A DNA stretch of 49,862 nucleotides from Marinobacterium ramblicola (GTDB lineage: Bacteria > Pseudomonadota > Gammaproteobacteria > Pseudomonadales > Balneatricaceae). Positions 18,747 to 27,644 of the stretch are shown here, piece by piece. Within the stretch, counting starts at the first letter, position 1; every line of letters starts with the position of its first letter. The notes under the pieces are model-generated. The model was not told where the DNA came from and ran no database searches. It was given only the letters and a program-made list of their open reading frames with translations. Where the stretch lies: assembly GCF_019084545.1 (NCBI RefSeq), contig NZ_JAHREP010000031.1:1-49862 (forward strand), written 5' to 3'. A program made the translations under genes and the position numbers.

Positions 18747-20651
18747 TCAGGCACCGATGATGCCGCCATCCTGGCGACGTACCACCATGATGGTCGAACG
18801 CGGCTTGCTGTTGCCGCCGGCCGGGAAGTGCGATGGGGCCAGTTTTTCGCCCGGGTGCTGCACACCGATGAAGACGGTACGCTGGTCCGGAGTGAAGGTC
18901 AGGCCAGTGATCTCGCAGGCGATCGGACCGGTGGCGAAGCGTCGGATCTCGCCGGTGGCCGGGTCGGCGCAGAGCATCTGGTTGTTGCCCATGCCGGCGA
19001 ACTCACCCGCGTTGGAGTAGTTGCCGTCGGTCTGGATCCAGAGGCGGCCATCGGCGTCGAAACCGAGTCCGTCCGGGCTGTTGAACATGTTGTCGGCGTT
19101 GATGTTGCTGCTGCCCTTGTACAGGCCTTCGGCCACGCTCGGGTTACCGGCGATCAGGAACAGATCCCAGTCGAAGCCGGTAGAGGTGTGGTCGCCACCG
19201 CGTGGCCACCAGCGTACGATCTGGCCGTAGTTGTTCTTCTCGCGCGGGTTCGGACCGCCCACCGGCTGGTTCTTGCCTTCGACGCCGCGGTTCTTGTTGT
19301 TGGTCAGGGTGCAGCAGACGCTCTTGCCGTTCGGGTGCACGGCAACCCACTCGGGGCGGTCCATGGTGGTGGCGCCGACCTGGGTGGCGGCTTCGCGGGC
19401 GAAGATCAGCACCTCGGCCTGGTCGGCAAAACCGTTCTCTTTGGTCAGGCCGTTCTTGCCGTGGGTCAGCTCCAGCCACTCGCCCTGGCCCTTCAGTTCG
19501 CCGTCGGCGGCGTTGAATCTGGCCACATACAGGGTGCCCTGTTCCAGCAGGTCGCGGTTGGCGGCCTTGTCGTTCGGGTTGTAGGTGTGCTTGGAGACGA
19601 ACTTGTACAGGTGCTCGCCGCGCTCGTCGTCGCCGAGGTAAACCACCACGTGACCGTTGCTGTCGACGGTGACGGCGGCGTTTTCATGCTTGAAGCGGCC
19701 CAGCGCGGTGCGCTTCTTCGGCGTGGAGGTCGGATCCATCGGGTCGATCTCGACGATCCACCCGAAACGGTGCGGTTCGTTCGGCTGCTTGGACAGGTCG
19801 AAACGCTCGTCCTGGGTGAACCACTGGTATTTGCTTTCGTTCTTCAGGCCGTAACGCTTCTGGTGCTTGTCCTGCTGGAAGGCCGCATCAGTGGCACCGA
19901 AGTAGCCGTTGAAGTTCTCCTCGCAGGTCAGGTAGGTGCCCCAAGGGGTCTGACCGTTGGCGCAGTTGTTGAGCGTGCCCAGCACCTTGCGTCCGCTGTT
20001 GTCGGCGGCGGTCTTCATCAGATCATGGCCGGCGGCGGGGCCGGTCAGCTCCATCGGCGTGTAGCCGGTGATGCGGCGGTTCAATTTGGCGCCCGGCTGC
20101 ACCTGCCACTGGCCCTTGGCGTTGCGCTTGATCTCGAAGATGGAGACGCCGTGCGCGGCCTGGGCTTTCTTCACCTCGTCGGCGCTCAGCGCCTGCTTGC
20201 CCTGATGCGCGAACAGGTATTCGTAGTTGGTGTACTCGTTGTTGACGGCGATCAGCGCATGGTCGTCAGCCAGCGGGAAGAAGCTCATGCCGTCGGTGTT
20301 GTCACCGAACTGAGCGGCTTGGGCGGCGGCATCCTGCACGCCGGACTCATCGAACGCCGGTGCGCCGTTGAGGATCGGATCGCCCCAGGAGATCAGCGGC
20401 TCGGCGATATAGCCCTCGGGTACCGCGAAGGTGTCGGCGGTGCTCGCCGGAATCTGCTTGAACCCAAGCAGTGTGCTCTCGGTGGCGGCGGCAACCGCCT
20501 TGGCCAGCGGCGTGGCGGCCAGGAACAGCCCCATGGCGGCAGCACTGCCCTGCAGGAAGCCGCGGCGGCTAAGCCCCTTCTGGATGATACGGTCAAAGTC
20601 GCTGTGCTCGAGTTCGATATGATCTTCTTCGTCGTAGGCTTTGTGGCTCAT
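18747..20651 (-). CDS. phoX: PhoX-family alkaline phosphatase (DUF839), Tat-exported
   Basis: This secreted phosphatase of the PhoX family is a beta-propeller enzyme using calcium and iron cofactors to release phosphate from organic monoesters. The 634-residue precursor has a twin-arginine signal after an acidic leader (LSRRGFLQGSAAAMGLFLAA). The family pattern is clear: GYTPMELTGPAAGHDLMKT, NNCANGQTPWGTYLTCEENF, GWIVEIDPMDPTS, DDERGEHLYKF, PDGLGFDADGRLWIQTDG. The ATG at 20651 has AGGA upstream. A good terminator follows. Phosphate-starvation control would be usual for the family; the only Pho-box-like repeat upstream (20696-20715) has the wrong spacing, so I do not claim it. Arsenate competes with phosphate uptake, which may explain its usefulness near arsenic genes, but the distance argues against a direct link. 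Confidence 0.88.
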   Translation of the reverse strand: MSHKAYDEEDHIELEHSDFDRIIQKGLSRRGFLQGSAAAMGLFLAATPLAKAVAAATESTLLGFKQIPASTADTFAVPEGYIAEPLISWGDPILNGAPAFDESGVQDAAAQAAQFGDNTDGMSFFPLADDHALIAVNNEYTNYEYLFAHQGKQALSADEVKKAQAAHGVSIFEIKRNAKGQWQVQPGAKLNRRITGYTPMELTGPAAGHDLMKTAADNSGRKVLGTLNNCANGQTPWGTYLTCEENFNGYFGATDAAFQQDKHQKRYGLKNESKYQWFTQDERFDLSKQPNEPHRFGWIVEIDPMDPTSTPKKRTALGRFKHENAAVTVDSNGHVVVYLGDDERGEHLYKFVSKHTYNPNDKAANRDLLEQGTLYVARFNAADGELKGQGEWLELTHGKNGLTKENGFADQAEVLIFAREAATQVGATTMDRPEWVAVHPNGKSVCCTLTNNKNRGVEGKNQPVGGPNPREKNNYGQIVRWWPRGGDHTSTGFDWDLFLIAGNPSVAEGLYKGSSNINADNMFNSPDGLGFDADGRLWIQTDGNYSNAGEFAGMGNNQMLCADPATGEIRRFATGPIACEITGLTFTPDQRTVFIGVQHPGEKLAPSHFPAGGNSKPRSTIMVVRRQDGGIIGA

Positions 20652-20800
20652 GGTTTTGTTGTCCTGTCGTTCAAGAAAAAATCCGTGCGCATTTGATAAC
20701 AGGCGGAGATGACAGAATTAAGAAACCGGAACCATAAGGACTGGCGCCGACCTGGTGGATCGGCGCAGCGGGACCAAGTGCAGGGTGAGGAGGGAGGACG

Positions 20801-21238
20801 TTACTTGGCGAACAGCGCGTCCAGATTCTTGAATGCCTTGATCTCGATGGCGTTGTCGGACGGGTCGAGGAAGAACATGGTGGCCTGTTCACCCACATCG
20901 CCGGCGAAGCGGATATAGGGTTCGATGACAAACTTGGTGCCCAATGCCGTCAATCGATCGGCTAGCGCCTGCCACTCATCCATCGGCAGTACGATACCGA
21001 AGTGACGCGCCGGAACCTTGTGGTTATCCACATCGCTCAATGCGTCACAGCCGCACTCCTCGGGCGCCACATGTGCGACGATCTGATGGCCGTAAAAGTT
21101 GAAGTCGCACCACTTGCCGGGCGCGCAACGCCCCTCGCTGCAGCCTAGAACGGAACCGTAAAACTGACGGGCCTGCTCCAGATCGCGAACCGGGAATGCG
21201 AGGTGAAAGGGGTGAATCGTTTGCTTGGGCTGGCTCAT
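20801..21238 (-). CDS. VOC-family (glyoxalase/dioxygenase-fold) protein
   Basis: This 145-residue protein has the vicinal-oxygen-chelate fold: [23 protein letters not shown] as first beta-alpha unit, then [18 protein letters not shown] and [18 protein letters not shown] as second. Candidate metal ligands are the His of HLAF, the His of RHFGIVL and the Glu of [11 protein letters not shown] proteins include glyoxalase I, ring-cleavage dioxygenases and antibiotic-resistance proteins; the substrate cannot be read here. It also carries an unusual cluster of cysteines (GCSEGRC, ECGCD). It is divergent from clpB and about 150 bp upstream of phoX in the same direction. Confidence 0.85.
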   Translation of the reverse strand: MSQPKQTIHPFHLAFPVRDLEQARQFYGSVLGCSEGRCAPGKWCDFNFYGHQIVAHVAPEECGCDALSDVDNHKVPARHFGIVLPMDEWQALADRLTALGTKFVIEPYIRFAGDVGEQATMFFLDPSDNAIEIKAFKNLDALFAK

Positions 21239-21389
21239 CGGAGACTCCGGAGATGGTTGGCTGTGTTCATCAGTGTAGAGCGGTTTGCTCTTGTTGCTCG
21301 CTGGCGTTCGGGACTGCCTATGCTACAGATAAGTGAACCTGAGCCTTTAGCATTTATATGAGCGTTGTCTAATTTTTATACGCCAGGCT

Positions 21390-21420
21390 CTTGAACACCG
21401 GGATAAACACCCTCATCTAA
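21390..21420 (+). promoter_or_regulatory. Candidate heat-shock (sigma32) promoter of clpB
   Basis: CTTGAA at 21390-21395 is followed after 14 bp by CCCTCATCTA (21410-21419), close to the sigma32 consensus CTTGAAA-N11-16-CCCCATNT. It lies about 60 bp before the clpB ATG. clpB is a sigma32 gene in other gammaproteobacteria, which supports the call. Confidence 0.65.
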
Positions 21421-21478
21421 TGTGGTAACAGAAAAACCGGATTCCAATCCGGCGCCGCAGCGTTCAGAAGGAGAGCCT

Positions 21479-24055
21479 ATGCGTCCCGACAAATTCACCT
21501 CCAAGCTTCAGGAAGCCCTGGCCGATGCCCAGTCGCTGGCGATCGGCAAGGATCACAACATGATCGAGCCGATCCACCTGCTGGCGGCCTTCCTTGAGCA
21601 GCGCGGCGGCTCGATCCGTCCGCTGCTGAAACAGGCCGGTGCCGAGCCGATGCAACTGACGCGCAAGGTGGGCGAAGCGCTCGATCGCCTGCCCGTGGTC
21701 TCCAACCCGGACGGCGAGATCCGGCTATCGCAGAACATGGCGCGGCTGTTTAACCTGACCGACAAGCTGGCGCAGCAGCGCGGCGACGAGTATGTCGCCA
21801 GCGAGCTGGTGCTGCTGGCGATGCTTGAGGACAAGGGCGATGCCGGCAAGATCCTTAAGGATGCCGGTGTCACCCGCGAGTCGCTGACTCAGGCGATCAA
21901 CAACGTGCGCGGCGATCAGGCGGTCACCGATCCCAACGCCGAGGAGAACCGCCAGGCGCTGGACAAGTACTGCATCGATCTGACCGAACGTGCCGAGTCC
22001 GGCAAGCTGGACCCGGTGATCGGCCGCGACGACGAGATCCGTCGCACCATCCAGGTGCTGCAGCGCCGCACCAAGAACAACCCAGTGCTGATCGGCGAAC
22101 CCGGCGTCGGCAAGACCGCCATCGTCGAGGGGCTGGCGCAGCGCATCGTCAACGGTGAGGTGCCTGAAGGCCTCAAGCACAAGCGCGTGCTGGCGCTGGA
22201 CATGGGCGCGCTGATCGCCGGTGCCAAGTTCCGCGGCGAGTTCGAGGAGCGGCTGAAGGCGGTACTGAACGAGCTGTCCAAGCAGGAGGGGCAGATCATC
22301 CTGTTTATCGATGAGCTGCACACCATGGTCGGCGCCGGTAAGGCCGAGGGCGCCATGGATGCCGGTAACATGCTCAAGCCGGCACTGGCGCGCGGTGAGC
22401 TGCACTGCGTCGGCGCCACCACGCTGGACGAGTATCGCCAGTACGTGGAGAAGGACGCCGCGCTGGAGCGCCGCTTCCAGAAGGTGCTGGTCGACGAGCC
22501 GAGCGAGGAAGACACCATCGCCATCCTGCGTGGTCTGAAGGAGCGCTACGAGGTGCACCACGGGGTCGATATCACCGACAGCGCCATCATTGCCGCCGCC
22601 AAGCTGAGCCAGCGCTACATCACCGACCGGCAACTGCCGGACAAGGCGATCGATCTGATCGACGAAGCCGGTTCGCGCATCCGCATGGAGATGGACTCCA
22701 AGCCGGAAGAGATGGACCGCCTCGACCGCCGCCTGATCCAGCTCAAGATGGAGCGCGAAGCGCTGAAGAAAGAGAAGGACGACGCCTCGCGCAAGCGCCT
22801 GAGCGAACTCGAGGGGCATATCGCTACGCTGGAGAAGGAGTACGCCGACTTCGAAGAGGTGTGGAAGGCGGAAAAGGCCACCCTGCAAGGCTCCGCTCAG
22901 GTGAAGGAGAAGCTCGACCAGGCCCGCATCGAGATGGAACAGGCGCGCCGTGCCGGTGACCTGGCCAAGATGTCGGAGCTGCAGTACGGCCGTATCCCGG
23001 AGCTGGAGAAGCAGCTACAGGCCGCCGACAGCGCCGAGCATGAGCAGACCGAGACCAAGCTGCTGCGCAACAAGGTCACTGACGAGGAGGTGGCCGAAGT
23101 GGTCTCGCGCTGGACCGGCATCCCGGTCAGCAAGATGCTCGAGGGCGAGCGCGAGAAGCTGCTACGCATGGAAGAAGCGCTGCACCAGCGCGTGGTGGGC
23201 CAGGACGAAGCGGTGATCGCCGTCTCCAACGCCGTGCGTCGCTCCCGCGCAGGTCTCGCCGACCCCAACCGTCCGCACGGCTCCTTCCTGTTCCTTGGCC
23301 CCACTGGGGTCGGCAAGACCGAGCTATGCAAGGCCCTGGCCGGATTCCTGTTCGATACCGAAGAGGCAATGGTGCGCATCGACATGTCCGAGTTCATGGA
23401 GAAACACTCCGTGGCCCGCCTGATCGGCGCACCTCCCGGCTATGTCGGCTACGAAGAGGGCGGCTATCTGACCGAGGCGGTCCGCCGCAAACCCTACTCC
23501 GTACTGCTGCTCGACGAGGTGGAGAAGGCGCATCCGGATGTGTTCAACATCCTGCTGCAGGTATTGGAAGATGGCCGCCTTACCGACGGCCAGGGCCGCA
23601 CCGTGGACTTCCGCAACACCATCGTCGTCATGACCTCGAACCTGGGCTCCGACCTGATCCAGAACTACACCGAGGACGACGACTACAACCTGATGCGGAG
23701 CGCCGTGATGGAAGCGGTCGGCATGCACTTCCGCCCCGAGGTGATCAACCGTATCGACGAGGTGGTGGTGTTCCACAGCCTGCGCAAGGAGCAGGTTGCC
23801 GGCATTGCCAACATCCAGCTCGAACGCCTGCGCAAGCGTCTGGCCGAGCGCGAACTGACCCTGACCCTGACCAGCACCGCGATGGACAAGCTGGTCGACG
23901 TCGGCTTCGAGCCGATCTACGGTGCGCGGCCGCTGAAGCGGGCGATCCAGCACTGGATTGAGAATCCGCTGGCGCAGAAGATCCTGGCCGGCGATTACGC
24001 GCCGGGGGATGAGATTGGGGTGGATGTTGAGGCTGGGGAGTTTGTGTTCAGGTAA
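21479..24055 (+). CDS. clpB: ClpB disaggregase
   Basis: This Hsp100 AAA+ chaperone rescues aggregated proteins together with DnaK. The 858-residue protein has the N-terminal Clp domain ([20 protein letters not shown]), the first ATPase module with Walker A GEPGVGKT and Walker B ILFIDELH, the coiled-coil M domain (about residues 410-525) and the second ATPase module with GPTGVGKT and [14 protein letters not shown]. The length equals that of E. coli ClpB (857). Although the frame is open from 21422, ATG 21479 is the start because AGGAGAG precedes it and the N-domain begins there. A sigma32-like promoter lies upstream and a terminator about 30 bp downstream. An internal start for the short ClpB form is possible but was not assessed. 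Confidence 0.97.
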   Translation: MRPDKFTSKLQEALADAQSLAIGKDHNMIEPIHLLAAFLEQRGGSIRPLLKQAGAEPMQLTRKVGEALDRLPVVSNPDGEIRLSQNMARLFNLTDKLAQQRGDEYVASELVLLAMLEDKGDAGKILKDAGVTRESLTQAINNVRGDQAVTDPNAEENRQALDKYCIDLTERAESGKLDPVIGRDDEIRRTIQVLQRRTKNNPVLIGEPGVGKTAIVEGLAQRIVNGEVPEGLKHKRVLALDMGALIAGAKFRGEFEERLKAVLNELSKQEGQIILFIDELHTMVGAGKAEGAMDAGNMLKPALARGELHCVGATTLDEYRQYVEKDAALERRFQKVLVDEPSEEDTIAILRGLKERYEVHHGVDITDSAIIAAAKLSQRYITDRQLPDKAIDLIDEAGSRIRMEMDSKPEEMDRLDRRLIQLKMEREALKKEKDDASRKRLSELEGHIATLEKEYADFEEVWKAEKATLQGSAQVKEKLDQARIEMEQARRAGDLAKMSELQYGRIPELEKQLQAADSAEHEQTETKLLRNKVTDEEVAEVVSRWTGIPVSKMLEGEREKLLRMEEALHQRVVGQDEAVIAVSNAVRRSRAGLADPNRPHGSFLFLGPTGVGKTELCKALAGFLFDTEEAMVRIDMSEFMEKHSVARLIGAPPGYVGYEEGGYLTEAVRRKPYSVLLLDEVEKAHPDVFNILLQVLEDGRLTDGQGRTVDFRNTIVVMTSNLGSDLIQNYTEDDDYNLMRSAVMEAVGMHFRPEVINRIDEVVVFHSLRKEQVAGIANIQLERLRKRLAERELTLTLTSTAMDKLVDVGFEPIYGARPLKRAIQHWIENPLAQKILAGDYAPGDEIGVDVEAGEFVFR

Positions 24056-24082
24056 GTTTTCCGGCGTTCCCGCCTGATTGTG

Positions 24083-24120
24083 AAAGAGCCTGCTGATGTT
24101 TCAGTGGGCTCTTTTTGTTT
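24083..24120 (+). terminator. Rho-independent terminator of clpB
   Basis: AAAGAGCC (24083-24090) pairs with GGCTCTTT (24107-24114), with an inner CTGA/TCAG stem, followed by a T-rich tail to 24120. The hairpin strongly resembles that at 31876-31906. Confidence 0.88.
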
Positions 24121-24236
24121 TGGGTGGTTAGGGTTTCGCCCCTTTGGGGCGAGTGTCTTTTCTTTGCTTGTCCAAAGAAAAGGCACCAAAAGAAACGACA
24201 CCCCCGCGAAGCAGGCCTTCGGCTCCCCTGCGCTTC

Positions 24237-25702
24237 CAATCCACCCAAGTTAAGCATGGTACCCGTCAACAAGGCTTTTGATTCATGAACTTATGTGGCT
24301 TTGGCCTTGCCTTGCGTGGCTTCGACAAGCCCGAACGGTATTGGAATGTCCGTCGAGCGATCAGCTCCATAGCATCCTGCAACCAAGAGAGAGCCGCCGC
24401 GCCCAGCAAGACGCCAGGCAGAAGAGGTTTCAACACCGTATGGACATAAGCACGGTTGATACGTCGCTCCTCCGGCAGCAAGTCATCGGCTGCTAATGTC
24501 ACCAGAGACGCCAGGTTATCGCAGAGCACCTTGGCGGCAAAGTCCTGCTTCACCGCCTGATCCGACAGCCCGGACACATGTTCGAGATTGAGCCGATGCT
24601 TCAGCCGTTTGAAGGCCTCTTCGATGCGCCAACGCCGGTGATAGAGATCGCCGAACCGCTCTGCCGGAAAGGCCTCGGTGTCCCGCAGATTGGTCATCAA
24701 GACCCGTACACTCCCGCTCGGCGTCCGATCGCGTATCAAACGCACGCGTTGCGGCGTCGCCGGACAACCGAAGTCGGCTACATCGCAAGGATCGGGCGCT
24801 CGAAGCGTCACGACCTGCTCGGGCAACCCCGAGCACAGGAAGTCACGGACACACCCGAAGCCACTGTTGCCGCTCTTCTCGACCCGCATGCAGAAGCGGA
24901 TGCCCCACTGGTTCAGCACCGACACCAGACAGCGGCAGGGATAACCTCGGTCCATCAGCAGCAGGTCATCCTCCTGCAGGTAGTTGAGGTGTTCGAACAG
25001 CATCTGCCGTTCACTCTCGTGAATGCTGTACAGGGAGGCCGCCAGTGTCATCTCGGCATCCGGCAGGTAGAGGCCGAACGCGATCCGATCACGAACGGCA
25101 GCACGGGGGACATGGCTGGCCCGCAGGCCAAAACGCAACGGGGACGCGTCGGCTGCCACCAGACGCAGTCCTTGCCAACGTGGAATCCAGCCCTCTTGTT
25201 CGGCGCGCGCGATCAGATAGTGGTTGAGTCCGGGCAACGCATCGGCGGACAGCTTGACACGCGCCTGGGCGAACGCCTGCTCGGAGACCTCCCGTACCAG
25301 CAGCGCCTGTCGACGCAGATGGGCGAAGAACTGGTCCAACTCGGCCTGCACACTCTTGCACAGTCCCGTGAGCATGACGGCGATCAGGGATGGGAGCGGC
25401 AGCTTGCGCTGTCGAGTGAACGCGTTGGGATGGTCGGGGTGCCGGGCACTCTGCCGGAACTCCTCGGAATGCAGGTAGTGCGAAAAATCGGCAAACAGTT
25501 CGTCAAGGGACATGGGGATAGTACTCGGATCGAAAACGATCCCCATTGGCCGCCGTCCTGCTTGCTTAAAACACGGACGCAATCAGGACGGCGGCCGCGC
25601 GATGCGGAGGCACTGTCAAGTGATTTTTGGGATTTGTTGTGGCTCATGCCATCAGCGGGACGGCTGACGATGATACGGTTGATCCTTAACTTGGGTGGAT
25701 TG
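24237..25702 (-). mobile_element. Complete IS4-family insertion sequence (1466 bp)
   Basis: The element has perfect 18-bp terminal inverted repeats, CAATCCACCCAAGTTAAG at 24237-24254 and its complement at 25685-25702. It is flanked by a 10-bp direct target duplication CCTGCGCTTC at 24227-24236 and 25703-25712. One intact transposase gene fills it on the minus strand. The target is the left copy of the long inverted repeat; removing the element and one duplication restores a sequence matching the right copy. Perfect ends, intact duplication and an open transposase frame point to a recent insertion. I cannot name the ISfinder member. Confidence 0.93.
24266..25546 (-). CDS. IS4-family transposase (DDE)
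   Basis: This DDE transposase of about 426 residues comes from ATG 25546. An in-frame start at 25582 would add 12 residues. Catalytic acids are placed as in IS4 proteins: Asp in VAADASPLRFG, Asp in LLLMDRGYP, and Glu in the family signature Y-x2-R-x3-E-x6-K (YHRRWRIEEAFKRLK). The N-terminus (SLDELFADFSHYLHSEEFR, then FTRQRKLPLPSLIAVML) is also typical of the group. The frame is intact, so the element could be active. It fills the IS except for about 30 bp at its 3' side and about 150 bp at its 5' side. Confidence 0.93.
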   Translation of the reverse strand: MGIVFDPSTIPMSLDELFADFSHYLHSEEFRQSARHPDHPNAFTRQRKLPLPSLIAVMLTGLCKSVQAELDQFFAHLRRQALLVREVSEQAFAQARVKLSADALPGLNHYLIARAEQEGWIPRWQGLRLVAADASPLRFGLRASHVPRAAVRDRIAFGLYLPDAEMTLAASLYSIHESERQMLFEHLNYLQEDDLLLMDRGYPCRCLVSVLNQWGIRFCMRVEKSGNSGFGCVRDFLCSGLPEQVVTLRAPDPCDVADFGCPATPQRVRLIRDRTPSGSVRVLMTNLRDTEAFPAERFGDLYHRRWRIEEAFKRLKHRLNLEHVSGLSDQAVKQDFAAKVLCDNLASLVTLAADDLLPEERRINRAYVHTVLKPLLPGVLLGAAALSWLQDAMELIARRTFQYRSGLSKPRKARPKPHKFMNQKPC

Positions 25703-25892
25703 CCTGCGCTTCTCGAAGCGACGGGATGGCTGAGAAGCTCGCCGCTACGCGGCTCAGACAGCTCAGCCATTGATTCCCGCCGCTTCTGCGATGCTCGGCT
25801 GCTTCGAGGGGTAAAGAGCAAATTCGGTAGTAATGTGCTGGGATATTGGTTTATAGTCTTGTCTGAAAGTAATTAATATTCCGGTTTTTAAA

Positions 25893-26879
25893 ATGTATTC
25901 CAAAAAAGTTTCTGATGTTATAGATGCGCTTGTTAGGATAAATAAACTATCTCAGTCAGGCGTTATTTTTTGGAATACTTTGTTGCTTCCAATTTTAATA
26001 GCGGTTTTTGTTACCTATATTTTGGAATTAAATAAAAATCCAGAGGGAAGTGTAAGTAAATTAATTTGGTTTTTGGTAGTCATTGTCACTTTTATTCATT
26101 TGTTTGTTGTGTATCTTCAGTATCGAGGATCGTCTATAGATACGTTGTTAAAGGAATATCAAGAAAAAGATAAAAAACTAAATGAAGTGGCTAGAGATTT
26201 TGAAGAGCTTAAAAGTTTCTATGAAATGGATGTTGAGTGTTTTTCTAGTCAGCAAAAAGCAATTAGATTTGCCGTAAACTCATTAAGCTACGCGATTGGT
26301 AAGTTGAGAAACTTAGAGTTAGAAAGTGAAAAGGCGACTGTGGATGAAATTAATGAAATGGTTCATAGTTTAATTTGGCCTTTAGTTGTTTATCGAGAGA
26401 ATTTGTTCGGCTTTAAAGCTGGAGTGTTGTGGAACATAGCGCTTTATGGACTTAATGCAGACAACGAGTTAGAACCTATTTGGCGTAAGTGTGACGAGCG
26501 AATCAAACCCAGAAATCGAACTTGGAAACCAGGTTTTGGCGTTGCGGGAATGTCTTTTTTACATAAAAGTATAAAATATTATGAAGATATTAAAGAAAAT
26601 GCCGTTAATGACGATAATACTATAAGTGACTTGGAAACTTACAGAAGTATTATCGCAATACCAGTTATACCATGTGAGGATGAATCTAGTTCTGATGATT
26701 TCAACCCTTCGGGAGTTTTGGTCATAACTAGTAGTTCGGAATCACAATTTCAGCTAGATAGAGATGCTGACTTTTTGCAGATTTATGCTAATCTATTGGC
26801 TGTGTTCTTGGAAAAAATTCAGACATATTTTGAGCATTCCAATAATGTTCAAAACGTTGGCGGAGGGGACGATGAGTAG
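25893..26879 (+). CDS. Two-TM membrane protein with coiled coil and GAF-like domain, unknown function
   Basis: This 328-residue protein is in a strikingly AT-rich segment, unlike its GC-rich neighbours, a sign of recent transfer. Order of parts: a short cytoplasmic start, TM helix about 22-45, TM helix about 56-76, a charged coiled coil about 80-115, then a cytoplasmic domain about 120-312 that looks like a GAF sensor (WKPGFGVAGMSFLHKS near 211-226, YRSIIAIPVIP near 250-260, SGVLVITSSSESQFQ near 273-287, then a closing helix). No enzymatic motif is visible. No good ribosome site precedes ATG 25893. The gene overlaps the next one by 8 bp, so the two proteins are made together. A membrane-anchored sensor paired with a small protein, bounded by inverted repeats, would suit a phage-defence or other cargo role. 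That is inference; I recognise no named system. Confidence 0.75.
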   Translation: MYSKKVSDVIDALVRINKLSQSGVIFWNTLLLPILIAVFVTYILELNKNPEGSVSKLIWFLVVIVTFIHLFVVYLQYRGSSIDTLLKEYQEKDKKLNEVARDFEELKSFYEMDVECFSSQQKAIRFAVNSLSYAIGKLRNLELESEKATVDEINEMVHSLIWPLVVYRENLFGFKAGVLWNIALYGLNADNELEPIWRKCDERIKPRNRTWKPGFGVAGMSFLHKSIKYYEDIKENAVNDDNTISDLETYRSIIAIPVIPCEDESSSDDFNPSGVLVITSSSESQFQLDRDADFLQIYANLLAVFLEKIQTYFEHSNNVQNVGGGDDE

Positions 26880-27093
26880 AAAAAATCCTCATGTTATTAT
26901 GGGTGAATTAGTCAAAGGCTCATCAAGTCAGGGTTACTCAGTATCGGTCGCATTTTACAAGTCAACTTTGAGTAGTGCTTATAAACCTGATGCAAAAGAT
27001 ATGTTAGATGAATTGGAAAGTGATATAGATAGGAAAAAAAGGCTTATAAAAGTTCGTGCACGCAAAGTGGCTGCTAAGCTTGCGGCTGGGTAG
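26872..27093 (+). CDS. Small basic protein, partner of the two-TM GAF-like protein
   Basis: This 73-residue protein starts at ATG 26872, inside the last codons of the upstream gene (8-bp overlap). A clear ribosome site (GGAGGGG) lies just before it. It is AT-rich like its partner. It has a beta-like N-terminal half (HVIMGELVKGSSSQGYSVSV) and a charged helical second half rich in Lys/Arg (DRKKRLIKVRARKVAAKLAAG), as expected for a nucleic-acid-binding or membrane-surface peptide. I know no family for it. The longer frame from 26764 overlaps the upstream gene heavily and lacks a ribosome site, so I reject it. Confidence 0.7.
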   Translation: MSRKNPHVIMGELVKGSSSQGYSVSVAFYKSTLSSAYKPDAKDMLDELESDIDRKKRLIKVRARKVAAKLAAG

Positions 27094-27146
27094 AAAATAA
27101 TGAATTGGTGTTAGAGTAAACTTATGTTGGTTGTGGCACAGAATAT

Positions 27147-27349
27147 CCCCTAGGGGCAGCCGAGCATCGCAGAAGTGGCGGGAAACAATGGCTGAGTTGT
27201 CTGAGGAGCGTAGCGACGAGTTTCTCAGCCATCCCGTCGCTTCGAGAAGCGCAGGGGAGCCGAAGGTCTGCCCCTCGGGGTGCACTTTCTTTTGGTTCGG
27301 TTTTCTTTGTGCAAGCAAAGAAAATGAACTCGCCCTTCAGGGCGAAACC
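27147..27349 (-). repeat. Right ~200-bp inverted repeat
   Basis: This is the intact copy, inverted relative to 24132-25811. From the module side it runs through a CCGAGCATCGCAGAAG stretch, the GGCTGAG-rich centre, GAAGCGCAGGGGAGCCGAAG, then tracts of TTTCTTTTGG and GCAAGCAAAGAAAA, and ends near GGGCGAAACC. No plausible gene lies in it; apparent reading frames have no ribosome site. It carries the uninterrupted version of the site where the IS entered the left copy. The stretch between the small gene (ends 27093) and the toxin gene (ends 27366) holds only this repeat. Confidence 0.85.
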
Positions 27350-27365
27350 AGAAAAACTATACACC

Positions 27366-27641
27366 TCACCCCGGAAACTTATGCTTCTGATGCAACACAC
27401 GCATTACGCGAATCGCTGAACCATCCACCCAGTACGAGACAATCATCGACACTTCGGGGATGATCAGTGACCGGCCGCGAATATGGGTACGCTGCACGCC
27501 CATTAATGGCTGATCGAGCAGGTTTTCAACTTTGGCTTCGATGATCTCATCGGTTTTTTCGGCCACGACAGGGTTTACGTCGTATAGAAATTCGAAGATC
27601 TTTTCGCGGTCGTTCAGGGCTTCCTCTTCCCAATAGATCAT
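27366..27641 (-). CDS. RelE/ParE-superfamily toxin
   Basis: This 91-residue toxin of a type II toxin-antitoxin pair has the RelE/ParE fold pattern: N-terminal helices (EEEALNDREKIFEFLYDV), the IIEAKVENLLDQPLMG turn, RGRSLIIPEVSMIVSYWVDG as central strands and the ending IRVMRVLHQKHKFPG with its conserved R-V-xH type finish. Relatives block translation (RelE/YafQ-type ribonucleases) or gyrase (ParE); which applies here cannot be told by eye. Its ATG 27641 is 3 bp after the antitoxin stop. The stop lies next to the right inverted repeat. Confidence 0.85.
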   Translation of the reverse strand: MIYWEEEALNDREKIFEFLYDVNPVVAEKTDEIIEAKVENLLDQPLMGVQRTHIRGRSLIIPEVSMIVSYWVDGSAIRVMRVLHQKHKFPG

Positions 27642-27644
27642 CCA

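Larger units (their letters stand above)
24132..25811 (+). repeat. Left ~200-bp inverted repeat, split by an IS element
   Basis: Bases 24132-24236 plus 25713-25811 (about 204 bp without the insertion) match the reverse complement of 27147-27349. By eye the inner ~120 bp, from CTTCGGCTCCCCTGCGCTTC to the CTGCGATGCTCGGCTG end, agree at about 90 percent; the outer part is looser. The outer part has small palindromes (GCCCCTTTGGGGC) and the tract TTTTCTTTGCTTG, which is followed by AAAGAAAA. Similar tracts recur in many gammaproteobacterial genomes and are often mis-annotated as small proteins. The two copies face each other across the AT-rich module at 25812-27146. Confidence 0.85.

Noticed and set aside
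18828-20696. Long open frame antisense to phoX (about 620 codons)
   Set aside because: It mirrors the phoX codons, is rich in Val/Gly/Ala with no domain pattern and no ribosome site. It is a by-product of GC-rich coding on the other strand.
20696-20715. Pho-box-like direct repeat upstream of phoX
   Set aside because: On the minus strand CTGTCAT and CTGTTAT are 13 bp apart instead of 11, and no second unit follows. Too weak to claim PhoB control.
27122-27463. Apparent small proteins encoded inside the right inverted repeat
   Set aside because: Frames exist on both strands but lie wholly in repeat DNA, lack ribosome sites and resemble the spurious proteins commonly called from such repeats.
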